Numbered from the stretch's first letter, positions 1 through 9,580 are shown. The stretch: DNA of 64,000 bases from Flavobacterium zhairuonense (GCF_004352915.1 NZ_SJSY01000071.1:186001-250000); one strand, 5' to 3'. Notes: generated by a model not told the origin, from the letters alone. Program-made: numbers and translations.

Positions 1-395
1 ATTTATCACGTGTATTAGCGCCAGATTTATTGTTAGATCCAAAGCATTCAGACAAAAAAAATTATCTTCAAACCTTACATAATTATGATATATGTATCGC
101 TGATGATGGATTAAAAAATACGCCAGGATGGAAAATAGGTGAATATTTGTTGTATGGAAAAGCTGTTGTAACTACTCCATTAAATGTTGAAATTGACGAT
201 TTTAATGAATATACAAATTATGAAAAATTAAGTACGCGAAATTCATATTTGGAATTGCCCGAAAAAATCGATAACCTTCTTGAAGAAAAAAAGTATTTAG
301 TAATGGGCGAAAATAATTTATTGTGGAGTGATATATATTTGCATCCTAAAAATTATATTAAAAGAATTTTGTTGGTCATCGAAAATAACAGTTAG
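1..395 (+). CDS. Glycosyltransferase, C-terminal part (truncated by window edge)
   Basis: The frame is open from position 3 to the stop at 393-395, so this is the last ~130 residues of a longer protein. The readable part contains IADDGLKNTPGWKIGEYLLY followed by GKAVVTTPL, which resembles the nucleotide-sugar-binding C-terminal half of GT-B glycosyltransferases (a conserved Gly-Trp-Lys-x-Gly-Glu-Tyr segment followed by a hydrophobic strand). The next glycosyltransferase starts two bases after its stop, so it belongs to the same polysaccharide operon. An internal TTG at position 30 is not believed to be the start because the frame continues upstream. The sugar transferred cannot be told from this fragment. 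Confidence 0.7.
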   Translation, partial: LSRVLAPDLLLDPKHSDKKNYLQTLHNYDICIADDGLKNTPGWKIGEYLLYGKAVVTTPLNVEIDDFNEYTNYEKLSTRNSYLELPEKIDNLLEEKKYLVMGENNLLWSDIYLHPKNYIKRILLVIENNS

Positions 396-397
396 AA

Positions 398-1519
398 TTG
401 AAAACCATTAAATTTGCCATTATAACACACGTTAGCCATGTTCAAAAATCAGATGAATATTTTGGTTATGCACCGTATGTCAGAGAAATGAACATTTGGA
501 TTAAGTATGTTGATAAGGTTATTATTGTGGCTCCCATTACAAAATCGAAAGTAACAGAAATTGATATTGCTTACAAACATCATAATGTCGATTTTAGAGA
601 AGTAGCAGATTTTAGTTTTATTAGTTTTAAAAGTAATTTAGAATCACTTCTGAAGCTTCCTTTGATTATTTGGCGAATCTTTTGGGCAATGTATGATGCT
701 AATCATATTCATTTACGCTGTCCAGGTAATATGGGACTAGTTGGATGTTTTATTCAAATTTTATTTCCAAGTAAAATTAAAACGGCAAAATATGCTGGTA
801 ATTGGGCTCCGGGAAGCAAACAACCCTGGACCTATAAATTACAAAAGTATATTTTGAATAATACTTTTTTAACTAAAAATATGCAGGTTTTAGTTTACGG
901 AGACTGGAAGAACCAAACTAAAAATATTAAATCATTTTTTACGGCAACATATTCTGAAAATGAGAAAGAAAATATATCAAAAAGCAATTTAAATATTAAA
1001 GCAGAATTTATTTTTGTTGGCAGTTTGGTTTCAGGAAAAAATCCTCTTTACGCTATAATGTTAATTAAAGATTTGATTGGAAAAGGATTAAATGCTACAT
1101 TGAATTTATATGGAGATGGCATTGAAAAGAGTAATTTGGAAATTTATATTAAAGAAAATAAACTAGAAGGACATATTATTTTACATGGAAATCAAAATAA
1201 AGAAATTGTAAAAAAAGCGTATCAAAAAAGCCACTTTGTAATATTACCGTCAAAAAGCGAAGGTTGGCCAAAAGCAATTGCTGAAGGAATGTTTTGGGGT
1301 TGTGTTCCTCTTGCCACTAAAGTTTCGTGCGTGCCATTTATGCTTGATTATGGGGCTAGAGGTGTTATGCTCGAAATGGATTTGGAAAAAGATTTTACAC
1401 AAATAAATACACTTCTTAAAAATCATGAAATTTTTATAATGAAAAGTAAGCTTGCACAAGAGTGGTCTCAAACCTATACAACTGATTTTTTTGAAAAAGA
1501 AATAAAAAATTTGCTTTAA
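398..1519 (+). CDS. GT4-type glycosyltransferase
   Basis: A 373-residue cytoplasmic protein that probably adds a sugar to a lipid-linked polysaccharide repeat unit. The C-terminal Rossmann half begins near residue 203 (EFIFVGSLVSGKNP), and the retaining GT4 signature E-x7-E is visible as E288 and E296 in SEGWPKAIAE. The start is a TTG two bases after the previous stop; no in-frame ATG lies near the N-terminus, so the TTG is accepted. It is followed after three bases by another glycosyltransferase, indicating translational coupling. The N-terminal half is less typical than its neighbour. Donor and acceptor are unknown. Confidence 0.8.
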   Translation: MKTIKFAIITHVSHVQKSDEYFGYAPYVREMNIWIKYVDKVIIVAPITKSKVTEIDIAYKHHNVDFREVADFSFISFKSNLESLLKLPLIIWRIFWAMYDANHIHLRCPGNMGLVGCFIQILFPSKIKTAKYAGNWAPGSKQPWTYKLQKYILNNTFLTKNMQVLVYGDWKNQTKNIKSFFTATYSENEKENISKSNLNIKAEFIFVGSLVSGKNPLYAIMLIKDLIGKGLNATLNLYGDGIEKSNLEIYIKENKLEGHIILHGNQNKEIVKKAYQKSHFVILPSKSEGWPKAIAEGMFWGCVPLATKVSCVPFMLDYGARGVMLEMDLEKDFTQINTLLKNHEIFIMKSKLAQEWSQTYTTDFFEKEIKNLL

Positions 1520-1522
1520 ATC

Positions 1523-2623
1523 ATGAGAATTGTACAACTGATTGATTCTTTGGAAGCTGGTGGAGCTGAGCGTATGGCAGTTAATTATGCTAATGCATTG
1601 TCAAGAAAAATCGAATTTTCAGGTTTGATCGCTACTAGAAGAGAAGGGTTATTAAAGAACCAGCTCGATAAAAATGTTGCTTATGAGTTTTTAAATAAAA
1701 AGAAATTAATTGATTTAAAAGCTTTATTCAAAACAAGTTCCTATATTAAAAAGCATAAAATTGATCTTATACATGCACATAGCTCTTCGTTTTTTTTAGC
1801 TATGCTCGTTAAATGTCTTGTACCAAGAGTTAAAATAATCTGGCATGATCACTACGGAATTTCGCAGGATTTAGAGATGAGAAAAAATCTTGGTTTGAAA
1901 ATAGGATCACTTTTTTTTACAGGTTCTATTGCGGTTAATTCGTCATTGAAAAAATGGGCAGAGTCTTATTTATGGTGTAAAAATGTTGTTTTTCTTCCAA
2001 ATTTTATTGAAGACGTTATCTATTCAAATGAAATTCCAATTTTAAAAGGAAATGATGGTAAAAGAATTGTCTGTGTAGCCAATCTTCGTCCGCAAAAAAA
2101 TCATGAATTATTAATTAACGTCGCGTATTTAATCAAAAAAAGATACCCTGAATGGACTTTTCATTTCTTTGGAAAAGATTTTGAAGATGATCATTCTGAA
2201 AAAATCAATAAATTAATTGATGATTTGAAATTAGAGCAATCTATTTTTCTCTATGGTACCGTCAATAATGTTGGTTTTGTGTTGAAACAATGTGATATTG
2301 CGGTCTTGCCCTCGTTATCAGAAGGTCTTCCTTTGGCAATTTTAGAATATGGATTGTATAAAAAAGCAGTGATAGCGACAAATGTTGGCCAAATTTCAAA
2401 AATAATAACTTCAGAAAAGAAAGGGTTACTTGTTGAATCTAATGATATAAAACAATTTTCAGAATCAATCATTAGACTGATCAAAAATGGCGAGGAAAGA
2501 GCAGAAATGGGATTGAATTTGTATAATGTTATTGAGTCAGAATATTCTCAAAAATCAATTATTGGGAAGTACTTAATATGGTTGAATTCTTTGACTAATT
2601 TTGCTCCCAAAATTTCAATTTAA
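1523..2623 (+). CDS. GT4-type glycosyltransferase
   Basis: A 366-residue GT-B fold enzyme. The N-terminus has the classic donor/acceptor loop EAGGAERM (residues 11-18). The C-terminal half starts near residue 181 (RIVCVANLRPQKNH), and the E-x7-E pair is E267 and E275 in SEGLPLAILE. This is a standard family 4 retaining glycosyltransferase of capsule or exopolysaccharide clusters. It starts three bases after the preceding gene and is followed closely by a polymerase/ligase-like membrane protein, so all are likely co-transcribed. Sugar specificity cannot be inferred. Confidence 0.88.
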   Translation: MRIVQLIDSLEAGGAERMAVNYANALSRKIEFSGLIATRREGLLKNQLDKNVAYEFLNKKKLIDLKALFKTSSYIKKHKIDLIHAHSSSFFLAMLVKCLVPRVKIIWHDHYGISQDLEMRKNLGLKIGSLFFTGSIAVNSSLKKWAESYLWCKNVVFLPNFIEDVIYSNEIPILKGNDGKRIVCVANLRPQKNHELLINVAYLIKKRYPEWTFHFFGKDFEDDHSEKINKLIDDLKLEQSIFLYGTVNNVGFVLKQCDIAVLPSLSEGLPLAILEYGLYKKAVIATNVGQISKIITSEKKGLLVESNDIKQFSESIIRLIKNGEERAEMGLNLYNVIESEYSQKSIIGKYLIWLNSLTNFAPKISI

Positions 2624-2631
2624 TTGTTTTG

Positions 2632-3978
2632 ATGAAAAATACCAAACTTTCATATTTTTTTCTTGTCATAATTCATGCATTTATTGCAGTGACAATTTTT
2701 ATAATGCCAATTCTTTCTAAGGTTTATGCTTTACTAATTCCTATAATAGGTTTTTTTATCGTCTTAACAACAAAAAACAATAATAATGAAGTTTTGCTGG
2801 TTTGTGCATATTTGGTTGGAGCAGAAGTTTTTTTAAGAATGACAGGCGGAAACTTTAACAATGAATATGTCAAGTTTAATCTTGTTTTTTTCATGTTTCT
2901 TGGCATGATTTATAAAGGTTTCTCTCCAAATTCATTTGTTTACTGGTCTTTCTTAATTTTGCTTATTCCATGTATTCTAGTGACGTCGACTGCAGAAGGT
3001 TATAATTTTGATGTAAAGAAATTATTGTTTTTTAATCTTTCTGGACCAGTTTGTTTGGGTATTTGTTCCATATATACTTTTAGTAGACGGATTCATTTCT
3101 CGAGTTTCCAGAAGATTCTTTCTGTGATGGGATTGCCAATTTTAACCACGACAGTTTATCTGTTTCTTTATAACCCGAGTGTGAGAGATGTAGTTACAGG
3201 AACAGAGTCTAATTTTGAAACTTCCGGGGGATTTGGGCCGAATCAGGTTTCGACAATTTTAGGTTTAGGAATTTTTATTTTTTTTACACAATTGGTGTTG
3301 TTTTCAAAATCCATCAAAGAAATAGCTTTAAATACGTTTCTATTAATATTTATAAGTTATCGTGGAATTGTGACTTTTTCAAGAGGAGGAGTGATAACTG
3401 GAATTGTAATGATTATTTGCTTTTTGTTTTTGGTGTATCGATTTTCTAATGCAAAAGGGAAGAGGAAATTTGTTGTGGTGGCTGTTTTAACAGCATTAAT
3501 GGGAATTGGAATTTGGACCTATAGTTCTATTCAAACCAGTGGGCTTATAGAGAAACGTTATGCAAACAAAGATGCCCTAGGAAGAGATAAAAAAAGTAAA
3601 TTAAGCGGTCGTGAAGAAATTATGGACTCAGAAATTAAGCTTTTTTTAGATAATCCGATTTTAGGTGTAGGTGCTGGAATGGGTAAAGAAATACGAAAAG
3701 AATCTGGAACCGTAATCGCCTCTCACAATGAAATAACCAGAATGCTAGCAGAGCATGGAATATTTGGTGTTTTTGGCTTGATGATATTGTTTATAACCCC
3801 ACTTATTCATTTTCTGAATAATAGACAACATCTCTATTGTCTGTCTTTTTATCTTTTTTGGCTCTTAACTATAAATCATGCTGCAATGCGTATTGCCGCG
3901 CCGGCATTTATTTATGCCTTGTCGCTACTTTCTGTGCGTATTACTTTCCCTGAAAAAGCTGAAAAATCAGAAGGTTAA
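2632..3978 (+). CDS. O-antigen polymerase/ligase-like membrane protein (Wzy/WaaL type)
   Basis: A 448-residue polytopic inner-membrane protein with about ten or more hydrophobic segments. Near the C-terminus it carries the large periplasmic-loop pattern of the O-antigen ligase (Wzy_C) family: a GREEIMDSE segment, then NPILGVGAGMG, then ASHNEITRMLAEHGIFG. Such proteins polymerise repeat units or ligate glycans; the context of three glycosyltransferases and an initiating transferase favours a polymerase. A TTG at 2629 directly precedes ATG 2632; the ATG is chosen. The last residues are charged and cytoplasmic. Confidence 0.8.
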   Translation: MKNTKLSYFFLVIIHAFIAVTIFIMPILSKVYALLIPIIGFFIVLTTKNNNNEVLLVCAYLVGAEVFLRMTGGNFNNEYVKFNLVFFMFLGMIYKGFSPNSFVYWSFLILLIPCILVTSTAEGYNFDVKKLLFFNLSGPVCLGICSIYTFSRRIHFSSFQKILSVMGLPILTTTVYLFLYNPSVRDVVTGTESNFETSGGFGPNQVSTILGLGIFIFFTQLVLFSKSIKEIALNTFLLIFISYRGIVTFSRGGVITGIVMIICFLFLVYRFSNAKGKRKFVVVAVLTALMGIGIWTYSSIQTSGLIEKRYANKDALGRDKKSKLSGREEIMDSEIKLFLDNPILGVGAGMGKEIRKESGTVIASHNEITRMLAEHGIFGVFGLMILFITPLIHFLNNRQHLYCLSFYLFWLLTINHAAMRIAAPAFIYALSLLSVRITFPEKAEKSEG

Positions 3979-3994
3979 ATTATAATTTTTATAA

Positions 3995-4002
3995 TACATT
4001 TG
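3995..4002 (+). promoter_or_regulatory. Bacteroidota -7 box (TACATTTG) for the sugar-phosphate transferase
   Basis: TACATTTG matches the TAnnTTTG consensus of the primary Bacteroidota sigma factor and sits 43 bases before the ATG at 4045. No clear TTG lies at the expected -33 distance, so strength is uncertain. Confidence 0.5.
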
Positions 4003-4044
4003 CGTTGAAGAAAAAGTCCCCAACTTTAAAACTTACAACTTATT

Positions 4045-5433
4045 ATGGCACAAAAAAAAATGCATTTCGAGATTTCGGAAAGGAAAATATTATTGCGCTT
4101 TTTTGATGCTGCTTTTATTTTAACAGGCTTGTATGTATTGCATTTTTTGTTTGATAATCGCTATTATATTTTAGATTGGAATTATTTTTATAGACCAATT
4201 ATCCTCATTGCTTATATTTTTATTTTCGGAGTAATCTTCGAAATGTATAATCTCCAAGTTTCAAGCAATCAATTTCAAATACTTCGAAGCGTTGTTCTAA
4301 CTGTTTCCGCTTCCATTATTGTGTATTTATTTACACCTATTTTATCACCAGAACTTCCAAAGAAACGTTTGGTAATTCTGGTTTTTTATTTTACAGTGCT
4401 TGGCGCATTATTACTATGGCGATTTTTTTATGCTATTTTTTTGGCCTCGCATCGTTTCTCACAAAATGTTGTTTTAGTATGCGACAAAGATCAAGTCGAA
4501 GGATTGGTATCAGATCTTGAAAATGTTGATCCGCATTATAATATAATTGGGTTTGTGAATTCTGACTCTGAATCTAATGAAGATAGCAATTTTAATTACG
4601 TTAAAGGGATTAACAAACTAGACTTAGAGGATTTTGTACACAAAAATAATATTTCTGAAATAGTTATTGCAGCTCAAAAAACAGATGGAATTACTGCAGA
4701 TCTTTATCAACAGTTGCTTCATTTGTTAGAATCTGGAAATATTATAAAAGAGTACACACATGTCTATGAAAGCAAAACGCAGCGTATTCCTGTGCATTAT
4801 ATCGAGCGCGATTTTTATCGCTTTTTCCCGTTCAGTCGAAGCAATAGTAATAAATTATATTTGGTTTTAATTCGGTTGATAGAGTTTGTTCTCTCTTTTG
4901 TAGGTCTGGTATTTTGCGTTGCTTTTATTCCGTTTATTTTTATTGGAAATCTTATAGCGAATAAAGGGAGCTTGTTTTATACACAAGAAAGAGTGGGTAA
5001 AAATGGTGTTGTCTTTAAGATCTATAAGTTTAGAACCATGATTGAAAATAGTGATGTGAACGGTCCTTTTGCACAATCAAATGATAAAAGAGTTACACCA
5101 TTTGGAAGATTTATGCGCAAATCGAGATTAGATGAACTTCCACAGTTTTTCAATGTTTTGATTGGTGATATGGGTGTAATTGGACCTCGTCCTGAACGTC
5201 CTTATTTTGTTACCGAAATTGCCAAAATAATGCCTTTTTATGAAACAAGACACGTAATCAAACCTGGATTAACAGGGTGGGCTCAGGTAAATTATTCTTA
5301 TGGAGAATCTATTGACGAGAGTTTAGTAAAACTGCAATATGACTTGTATTATATTAAGCACCGAAGTATTTTTCTAGATTTAAGCATTACATTCAAAACC
5401 ATTACGACGGTTTTGTTTTATCGCGGACAATAA
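4045..5433 (+). CDS. Polyprenyl-phosphate sugar phosphotransferase (WcaJ/WbaP family)
   Basis: A 462-residue membrane enzyme that transfers a sugar-1-phosphate to undecaprenyl phosphate, the first step of repeat-unit assembly. The N-terminus has four hydrophobic segments, then a CoA-binding-like Rossmann domain (residues ~145-235), another membrane segment, and the catalytic domain in the last ~190 residues with YKFRTM, the RLDELPQ helix, GDMGVIGPRPE and KPGLTGWAQVNY. This order is typical of the exopolysaccharide glycosylphosphotransferase family. It has its own -7 box although it closes the glycosyltransferase run. The convergent DUF4105 gene ends three bases after its stop. The sugar (Glc-P, Gal-P or other) cannot be read. 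Confidence 0.92.
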   Translation: MAQKKMHFEISERKILLRFFDAAFILTGLYVLHFLFDNRYYILDWNYFYRPIILIAYIFIFGVIFEMYNLQVSSNQFQILRSVVLTVSASIIVYLFTPILSPELPKKRLVILVFYFTVLGALLLWRFFYAIFLASHRFSQNVVLVCDKDQVEGLVSDLENVDPHYNIIGFVNSDSESNEDSNFNYVKGINKLDLEDFVHKNNISEIVIAAQKTDGITADLYQQLLHLLESGNIIKEYTHVYESKTQRIPVHYIERDFYRFFPFSRSNSNKLYLVLIRLIEFVLSFVGLVFCVAFIPFIFIGNLIANKGSLFYTQERVGKNGVVFKIYKFRTMIENSDVNGPFAQSNDKRVTPFGRFMRKSRLDELPQFFNVLIGDMGVIGPRPERPYFVTEIAKIMPFYETRHVIKPGLTGWAQVNYSYGESIDESLVKLQYDLYYIKHRSIFLDLSITFKTITTVLFYRGQ

Positions 5434-5436
5434 ATT

Positions 5437-6573
5437 TTAGATAATAATCGGAATACGTTTTTTATTTCTGATCGCTACTCTTATTAAAACAAATCCGCTG
5501 GTAATAATCATTGGCAAAACAATGAAAAAGTGTGCTTTGTTAATTAGGAATAAAGTGTATGCAAGTAAAAAAAGTACATGCAAAACGGCAAATCTATACG
5601 TCCATCTTTTGTTTTTCAGAAGTGAGAAAACAAGCAAAATCAACAATAACGGACTAAACAAAAGAACATTGTAATTCATCGCCAATTCGTGGTGAAAAGA
5701 ATAGAATCCAACGGTAACAAAAAAGAGTCCCATTAACGACAAAATCAAAAGATAGATTTTGTCGACCACTTTGTTTTTTGCCAAGATTATAAAAGCCAAT
5801 ACAACAAGATAAGTATAGACATTATTCCACCACGATGAGGGTGTTTCTTTCTCAAAACTCAAAAGCGTCTGGCTTTTTCTAGCTAAGGGATGTCCATCAA
5901 AAATAGTTTTCTCTAAACTGTTTTTTAGTTCAAAAGGCAAGAATATTTTGGTTCCTAATTGATCTACTTTAGTTCCAAAAATAATGCTGGTTCCTAGTTT
6001 ATCATAAAAATGTCCGTCAAAATAGGGAAATAATATCGAACGATAGGTTTTGTCAGTATCACCTTTTTTTGTGATTATTTTGCCATTTAAAGTCTTATTG
6101 ATAATATCCACAACCATCGAAGTACAGTTTTTATCAATAAATTTATAAGTGTAATAACGATCTTCCGAGAGCAAAGTAGCATTTAAGTTGTCAAAAAGCT
6201 TTTGTTTGAAATCTTGTGAGATTAGTAATTCTTGTTCAAAAACGCTTCGTTTCTCATAATTGTATTCATTCATAAAATCAATAAAGGGATGCACAATCAC
6301 AAAATATTGAAGATCTCCTTTTGCAAATTTGGCAACAAAATTTGGCGTTCTGAAATCAAATGCGCCATAATTATAAACGTAATCAATATTGTTTACAGGA
6401 TCAGCAACGCGAATTGCAGTATGACCGAAATAAGAATAAGTTTCGTTTCCAAGTCCGCAGGTCAGAACACTTATTTTAGCATCTTTAGATAAAGGCAAAT
6501 TTTGGCTGTAGCCAATGAAACTCATTAAGAATAGTAAACCAAAAAGTGTTTTTTTGAAAAGGACATTTTTCAT
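5437..6573 (-). CDS. DUF4105-domain membrane protein
   Basis: A 378-residue protein with a signal peptide (MKNVLFKKTLFGLLFLMSFIG, then YSQ). The N-terminal ~200 residues match the Lnb-type periplasmic DUF4105 domain: a conserved T-x-G-x-G-x-E-x-Y-S-x-F-G-H-x-x-I-R block near residue 40, and a DKNCTSMV segment that places a Cys and neighbouring polar residues in an NlpC/P60-like arrangement. The C-terminal ~120 residues are four to five membrane segments. A cysteine-hydrolase-like role at the outer face of the inner membrane is inferred from the family; substrate unknown. It lies 39 bases downstream of the PorV-like gene on the same strand and is probably co-transcribed. Confidence 0.8.
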   Translation of the reverse strand: MKNVLFKKTLFGLLFLMSFIGYSQNLPLSKDAKISVLTCGLGNETYSYFGHTAIRVADPVNNIDYVYNYGAFDFRTPNFVAKFAKGDLQYFVIVHPFIDFMNEYNYEKRSVFEQELLISQDFKQKLFDNLNATLLSEDRYYTYKFIDKNCTSMVVDIINKTLNGKIITKKGDTDKTYRSILFPYFDGHFYDKLGTSIIFGTKVDQLGTKIFLPFELKNSLEKTIFDGHPLARKSQTLLSFEKETPSSWWNNVYTYLVVLAFIILAKNKVVDKIYLLILSLMGLFFVTVGFYSFHHELAMNYNVLLFSPLLLILLVFSLLKNKRWTYRFAVLHVLFLLAYTLFLINKAHFFIVLPMIITSGFVLIRVAIRNKKRIPIII

Positions 6574-6612
6574 AATTTAAAATTTTTAAGAAGTTTTATT
6601 GAGTTGTAAAAA

Positions 6613-7680
6613 TTATCTAAAGATACCTAAATCTACTTTTAGGGAAAAAATATTTGAATACAATGCTGCACTTTGATTTCCTAAATCAGTCAAAGCATAA
6701 TCGACTTGAATGCCTTTGTATTTAAAGCCAAGGCCAATATTGGGTTGAAAATTTATTTTTTCGGTATTGTCCAATTGCATTACATTCTGAAAATTTCCTG
6801 CGCCAGCTCTTAAAAAAACAAGGTCAGTATAGCCAAACTCAAAACCAATTGCAGGATCAATACTTACGGCTTTTGAAGAAATAATATCATTTGTTTGCTC
6901 GAATCGCATATTCAAATTTACAGCAGTCATAAGGCTGTAATCATTGTGAAAATCAAATTTTCGTGAAACTCCTAATTGTGCTTTTGGCAAAGTTATCTCG
7001 GTACTTTCCGGCAATTCGTTGTTTTCTCCCGGAATTGCATTGGCGATTTTGGCATATTCTTCTTCATCAACATTCCAAATGTTATAAGTAGTTGTAATAT
7101 CGCGAAGCATTAATCCGAATTTCCAGTCATTTCGCTCAAATTGCAGACCAACATCAAAACCAAAGCCCCATGAATTGGCAAATTTTCCAATAATTCTTCG
7201 AATCACTTTTGCGTTTACTCCATATTGAAAACCTTCGACAGGCAATTTTCTTGCATATGAAAATGTAAAACCATAATCGGCAGTAGAGAACAAGCTGATT
7301 CGGTTATAATCGATATTTCCTTGACTGTCGATTAATTGAGTAGTATCCATAATGTCATCAACACCAAAACGAATCATCGAAATCCCCCAAGCACTTCTGT
7401 CATCAATTGGGCTTGCGTAACCAATATAATCGTATTGTGCAATATTGGCGAAATAATTCGCATGCATTAGTGAAATTTGATGATCTTCCAGATTGATCAA
7501 ACCTGCTGGATTCCAGTAAACGGCGTTGACATCATTAGTAGAAGCCACAACAGCGCTCGACATTCCTAATGCAGCGGCATCAACACCAATATTCATAAAC
7601 TCATTCGAATATTTTCGAACGGTTTGTGCATATTGTGCAGTAAAACTCCAAAATAATAAAAGCGCAAAAAGTTTTTTCAA
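6613..7680 (-). CDS. PorV/PorQ-like outer membrane beta-barrel protein
   Basis: A 355-residue exported protein resembling the PorV/PorQ (UPF0164-type) family of FadL-like barrels. The mature N-terminus contains the family block G-x-x-A-A-x-L-G-M-S-x-A-x-V-A followed by V-x-A-x-x-W-N-P-A-G-L. No ATG fits. The frame can begin at TTG 7725, but a TTG at 7680 gives a proper signal peptide (MKKLFALLLFWSFTAQYAQT), so that start is chosen. Family members act as outer-membrane scaffolds or shuttles in type IX secretion, but this copy is not next to por genes, so a direct T9SS role is only possible. The DUF4105 gene follows. Confidence 0.75.
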   Translation of the reverse strand: MKKLFALLLFWSFTAQYAQTVRKYSNEFMNIGVDAAALGMSSAVVASTNDVNAVYWNPAGLINLEDHQISLMHANYFANIAQYDYIGYASPIDDRSAWGISMIRFGVDDIMDTTQLIDSQGNIDYNRISLFSTADYGFTFSYARKLPVEGFQYGVNAKVIRRIIGKFANSWGFGFDVGLQFERNDWKFGLMLRDITTTYNIWNVDEEEYAKIANAIPGENNELPESTEITLPKAQLGVSRKFDFHNDYSLMTAVNLNMRFEQTNDIISSKAVSIDPAIGFEFGYTDLVFLRAGAGNFQNVMQLDNTEKINFQPNIGLGFKYKGIQVDYALTDLGNQSAALYSNIFSLKVDLGIFR

Positions 7681-7926
7681 CTGATGTTTATTTGCAGACT
7701 GAGGCCTGTTTAAAATTTTTACCAAAAATATAATTTTTTAGTCATCTAATTTTCGTCCTTTCGATAAATATCGACAAAGTTGTAATTTGAAACTTCTTTT
7801 TAATGTACTCGTTTTCTAACTAATATGTGAATTCATATAAATTGTTTAAATAATTTATTAATAAATGTAAAAATGGCATGTTATTTTATACGAAATTTGC
7901 TCTCACCATTATCAAAATTTAAAAAG

Positions 7927-8637
7927 ATGAATATCAAAAAACACATTCCTAATTTAATTACCTTAATAAATCTTTTCTGTGGCTGTGTAGCCATTGTTTT
8001 TATTTCCAAAGCTGATTATGAAATGGCTTTTTATATGGTTTGTTTGGGAATTTTCTTTGACTTTTTTGATGGTTTTTTCGCCAGATTATTCAAGGTCTCA
8101 AGTCCGCTTGGTCTGCAATTGGATTCTTTGGCTGATATGGTGACAAGTGGTGTTGCGCCTGGTTATGTGATGTACAGCCTTTTTTCGGAAAGTGCACATG
8201 AATTGGGAACAAATCCAGCGATTCCGTTTCTTGGATTTATTGTGACTTTGGGTTCGTGCTATCGATTGGCAAATTTTAATATCGATACACGCCAAACAGA
8301 TTCATTTATTGGTTTGCCAACTCCTGCAAATTCATTGTTTATTTTAAGTTTGCCTTTGGTTTTGCAATTTTCAGATTCATTGATATTGCTTGAAATCCTG
8401 ACAAATCAATGGGTTTTATTGGTAATTACATTATGTAGTGCTTATGTTATGAATGCTGAAATTCCGTTATTTTCTTTAAAATTTAAGAAATTTAATTTGA
8501 AAGATAACGCATTGCAGATCGTGTTTTTAGCAATTTCTCTTGCATTGCTTTTTTTACTCCATTTTGGAGCTATTCCGGTAATCATTATATTTTACGTTTT
8601 ATTATCTATTATCAATAATTTGTTTTTGAAGAAGTAG
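7927..8637 (+). CDS. pssA: CDP-diacylglycerol-serine O-phosphatidyltransferase
   Basis: A 236-residue inner-membrane enzyme that makes phosphatidylserine from CDP-diacylglycerol and serine, the precursor of phosphatidylethanolamine. The CDP-alcohol phosphotransferase signature is complete: D48-G49-x2-A52-R53-x8-G62-x3-D66-x3-D70. About six to seven further hydrophobic segments follow. An upstream in-frame ATG at 7873 would add 18 residues before MNIKKHIPN, but homologous enzymes start at this basic amphipathic segment, so ATG 7927 is used. A GH25 gene begins 12 bases after the stop and is probably co-transcribed. Confidence 0.9.
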   Translation: MNIKKHIPNLITLINLFCGCVAIVFISKADYEMAFYMVCLGIFFDFFDGFFARLFKVSSPLGLQLDSLADMVTSGVAPGYVMYSLFSESAHELGTNPAIPFLGFIVTLGSCYRLANFNIDTRQTDSFIGLPTPANSLFILSLPLVLQFSDSLILLEILTNQWVLLVITLCSAYVMNAEIPLFSLKFKKFNLKDNALQIVFLAISLALLFLLHFGAIPVIIIFYVLLSIINNLFLKK

Positions 8638-8648
8638 TTCCTATTGTA

Positions 8649-9503
8649 ATGGCAAGAAAAACAACTTACCGTAAAACATATTCAAGAAAACCAGCTGGAA
8701 GATCTTTCTTCAGTAAAGTTATCCGCTTTCTCGTATTCTCCTTTCTGGCTGTTATTTTCGTTTTTGCAATTTATCATTATCGTAAAGGACTAGCTTATTA
8801 CTTAGGATTTAAATCGGAAAAGGTTTTAGAGGAAGATGAGGTTGATAAACATCTTTCTGACGTGAGAAATATTCGCGTTCTCGAAAATCATAAGGGAAAA
8901 GTAATCGGAATTGATGTTTCTGAATTTCAAGGAAAAGTTGATTGGGAAGAGGTTGAAATCTTAGACGAAAAATATCCAGTGCAATTCGTTTTTATTAGAG
9001 CAACAGCAGGAAACGACCGTGTAGATGGTCAGTTCAAACGAAATTGGGAAGGAGCGAAGGAAAATAAAATCATGAGAGGCGCTTATCATTATTATCGTCC
9101 GAATGAAAATTCTATTGAGCAGGCTGATCTTTTTATTAAAACCGTAAAATTGCAGAAAGGCGATCTTCCTCCAGTTTTGGATATTGAAAAATTGCCAAAA
9201 AATCAGCCTTTAGACAGTTTGAAAAAAGGCTTGAAACGTTGGTTGACCAAAGTCGAAAAACATTATCAGGTTCGCCCAATAATTTATTCTGGAGAACGAT
9301 ATTATTCAGATTTTTTAAAAGAAGAATTTAGCGAATACTTATTTTGGATTGCCAATTACAATTTCTACAGAGAAAAAATTGAGGATGACTGGTTGTTTTG
9401 GCAGTTTACAGAAAAAGCTTCTCTGCCGGGAATTAAACATCGTGTTGATGTGAATATTTACAACGGCGATTTAGAGCAATTGCAGTTTATTGCTGTAGAG
9501 TAG
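8649..9503 (+). CDS. GH25 family lysozyme-like muramidase, membrane anchored
   Basis: A 284-residue protein with a basic N-terminus, one membrane anchor (about residues 26-43) and a GH25 catalytic domain from residue ~85. Acidic residues of the family are visible: D89 in GIDVSEFQG, and D178-x-E180 in PPVLDIEKL. YHYYRPN and the C-terminal WQFTEKASLPGI also fit the GH25 fold. It probably cleaves the beta-1,4 bond of peptidoglycan on the periplasmic side. It follows pssA by 12 bases. Confidence 0.9.
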   Translation: MARKTTYRKTYSRKPAGRSFFSKVIRFLVFSFLAVIFVFAIYHYRKGLAYYLGFKSEKVLEEDEVDKHLSDVRNIRVLENHKGKVIGIDVSEFQGKVDWEEVEILDEKYPVQFVFIRATAGNDRVDGQFKRNWEGAKENKIMRGAYHYYRPNENSIEQADLFIKTVKLQKGDLPPVLDIEKLPKNQPLDSLKKGLKRWLTKVEKHYQVRPIIYSGERYYSDFLKEEFSEYLFWIANYNFYREKIEDDWLFWQFTEKASLPGIKHRVDVNIYNGDLEQLQFIAVE

Positions 9504-9504
9504 T

Positions 9505-9575
9505 TTTTCAGTCTCAGTTTTCAGTCTCAGTTTTCAGTTCTATTGAGACTGTAAACTGCGACTGCGACTGAATAC
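9505..9575. repeat. CAGTCTCAG tandem/inverted repeat between convergent genes
   Basis: Two full copies of the 13-mer TTTTCAGTCTCAG (9505-9517 and 9518-9530) and a partial third are followed by the near-inverse sequence GAGACTG and ACTGCGACTGCGACTGAA. The two halves can form a hairpin between the convergent GH25 and lptB genes and may act as a bidirectional terminator. Confidence 0.7.
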
Positions 9576-9580
9576 TTTTT

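Noticed and set aside
6613..7680. Part of a type IX secretion operon
   Set aside because: The protein is PorV/PorQ-like, but no other por, gld or spr gene is adjacent, so only the family call is made.
9505..9575. Repeat tract as a possible CRISPR array
   Set aside because: Units are 13 bases without unique spacers and there are no cas genes.
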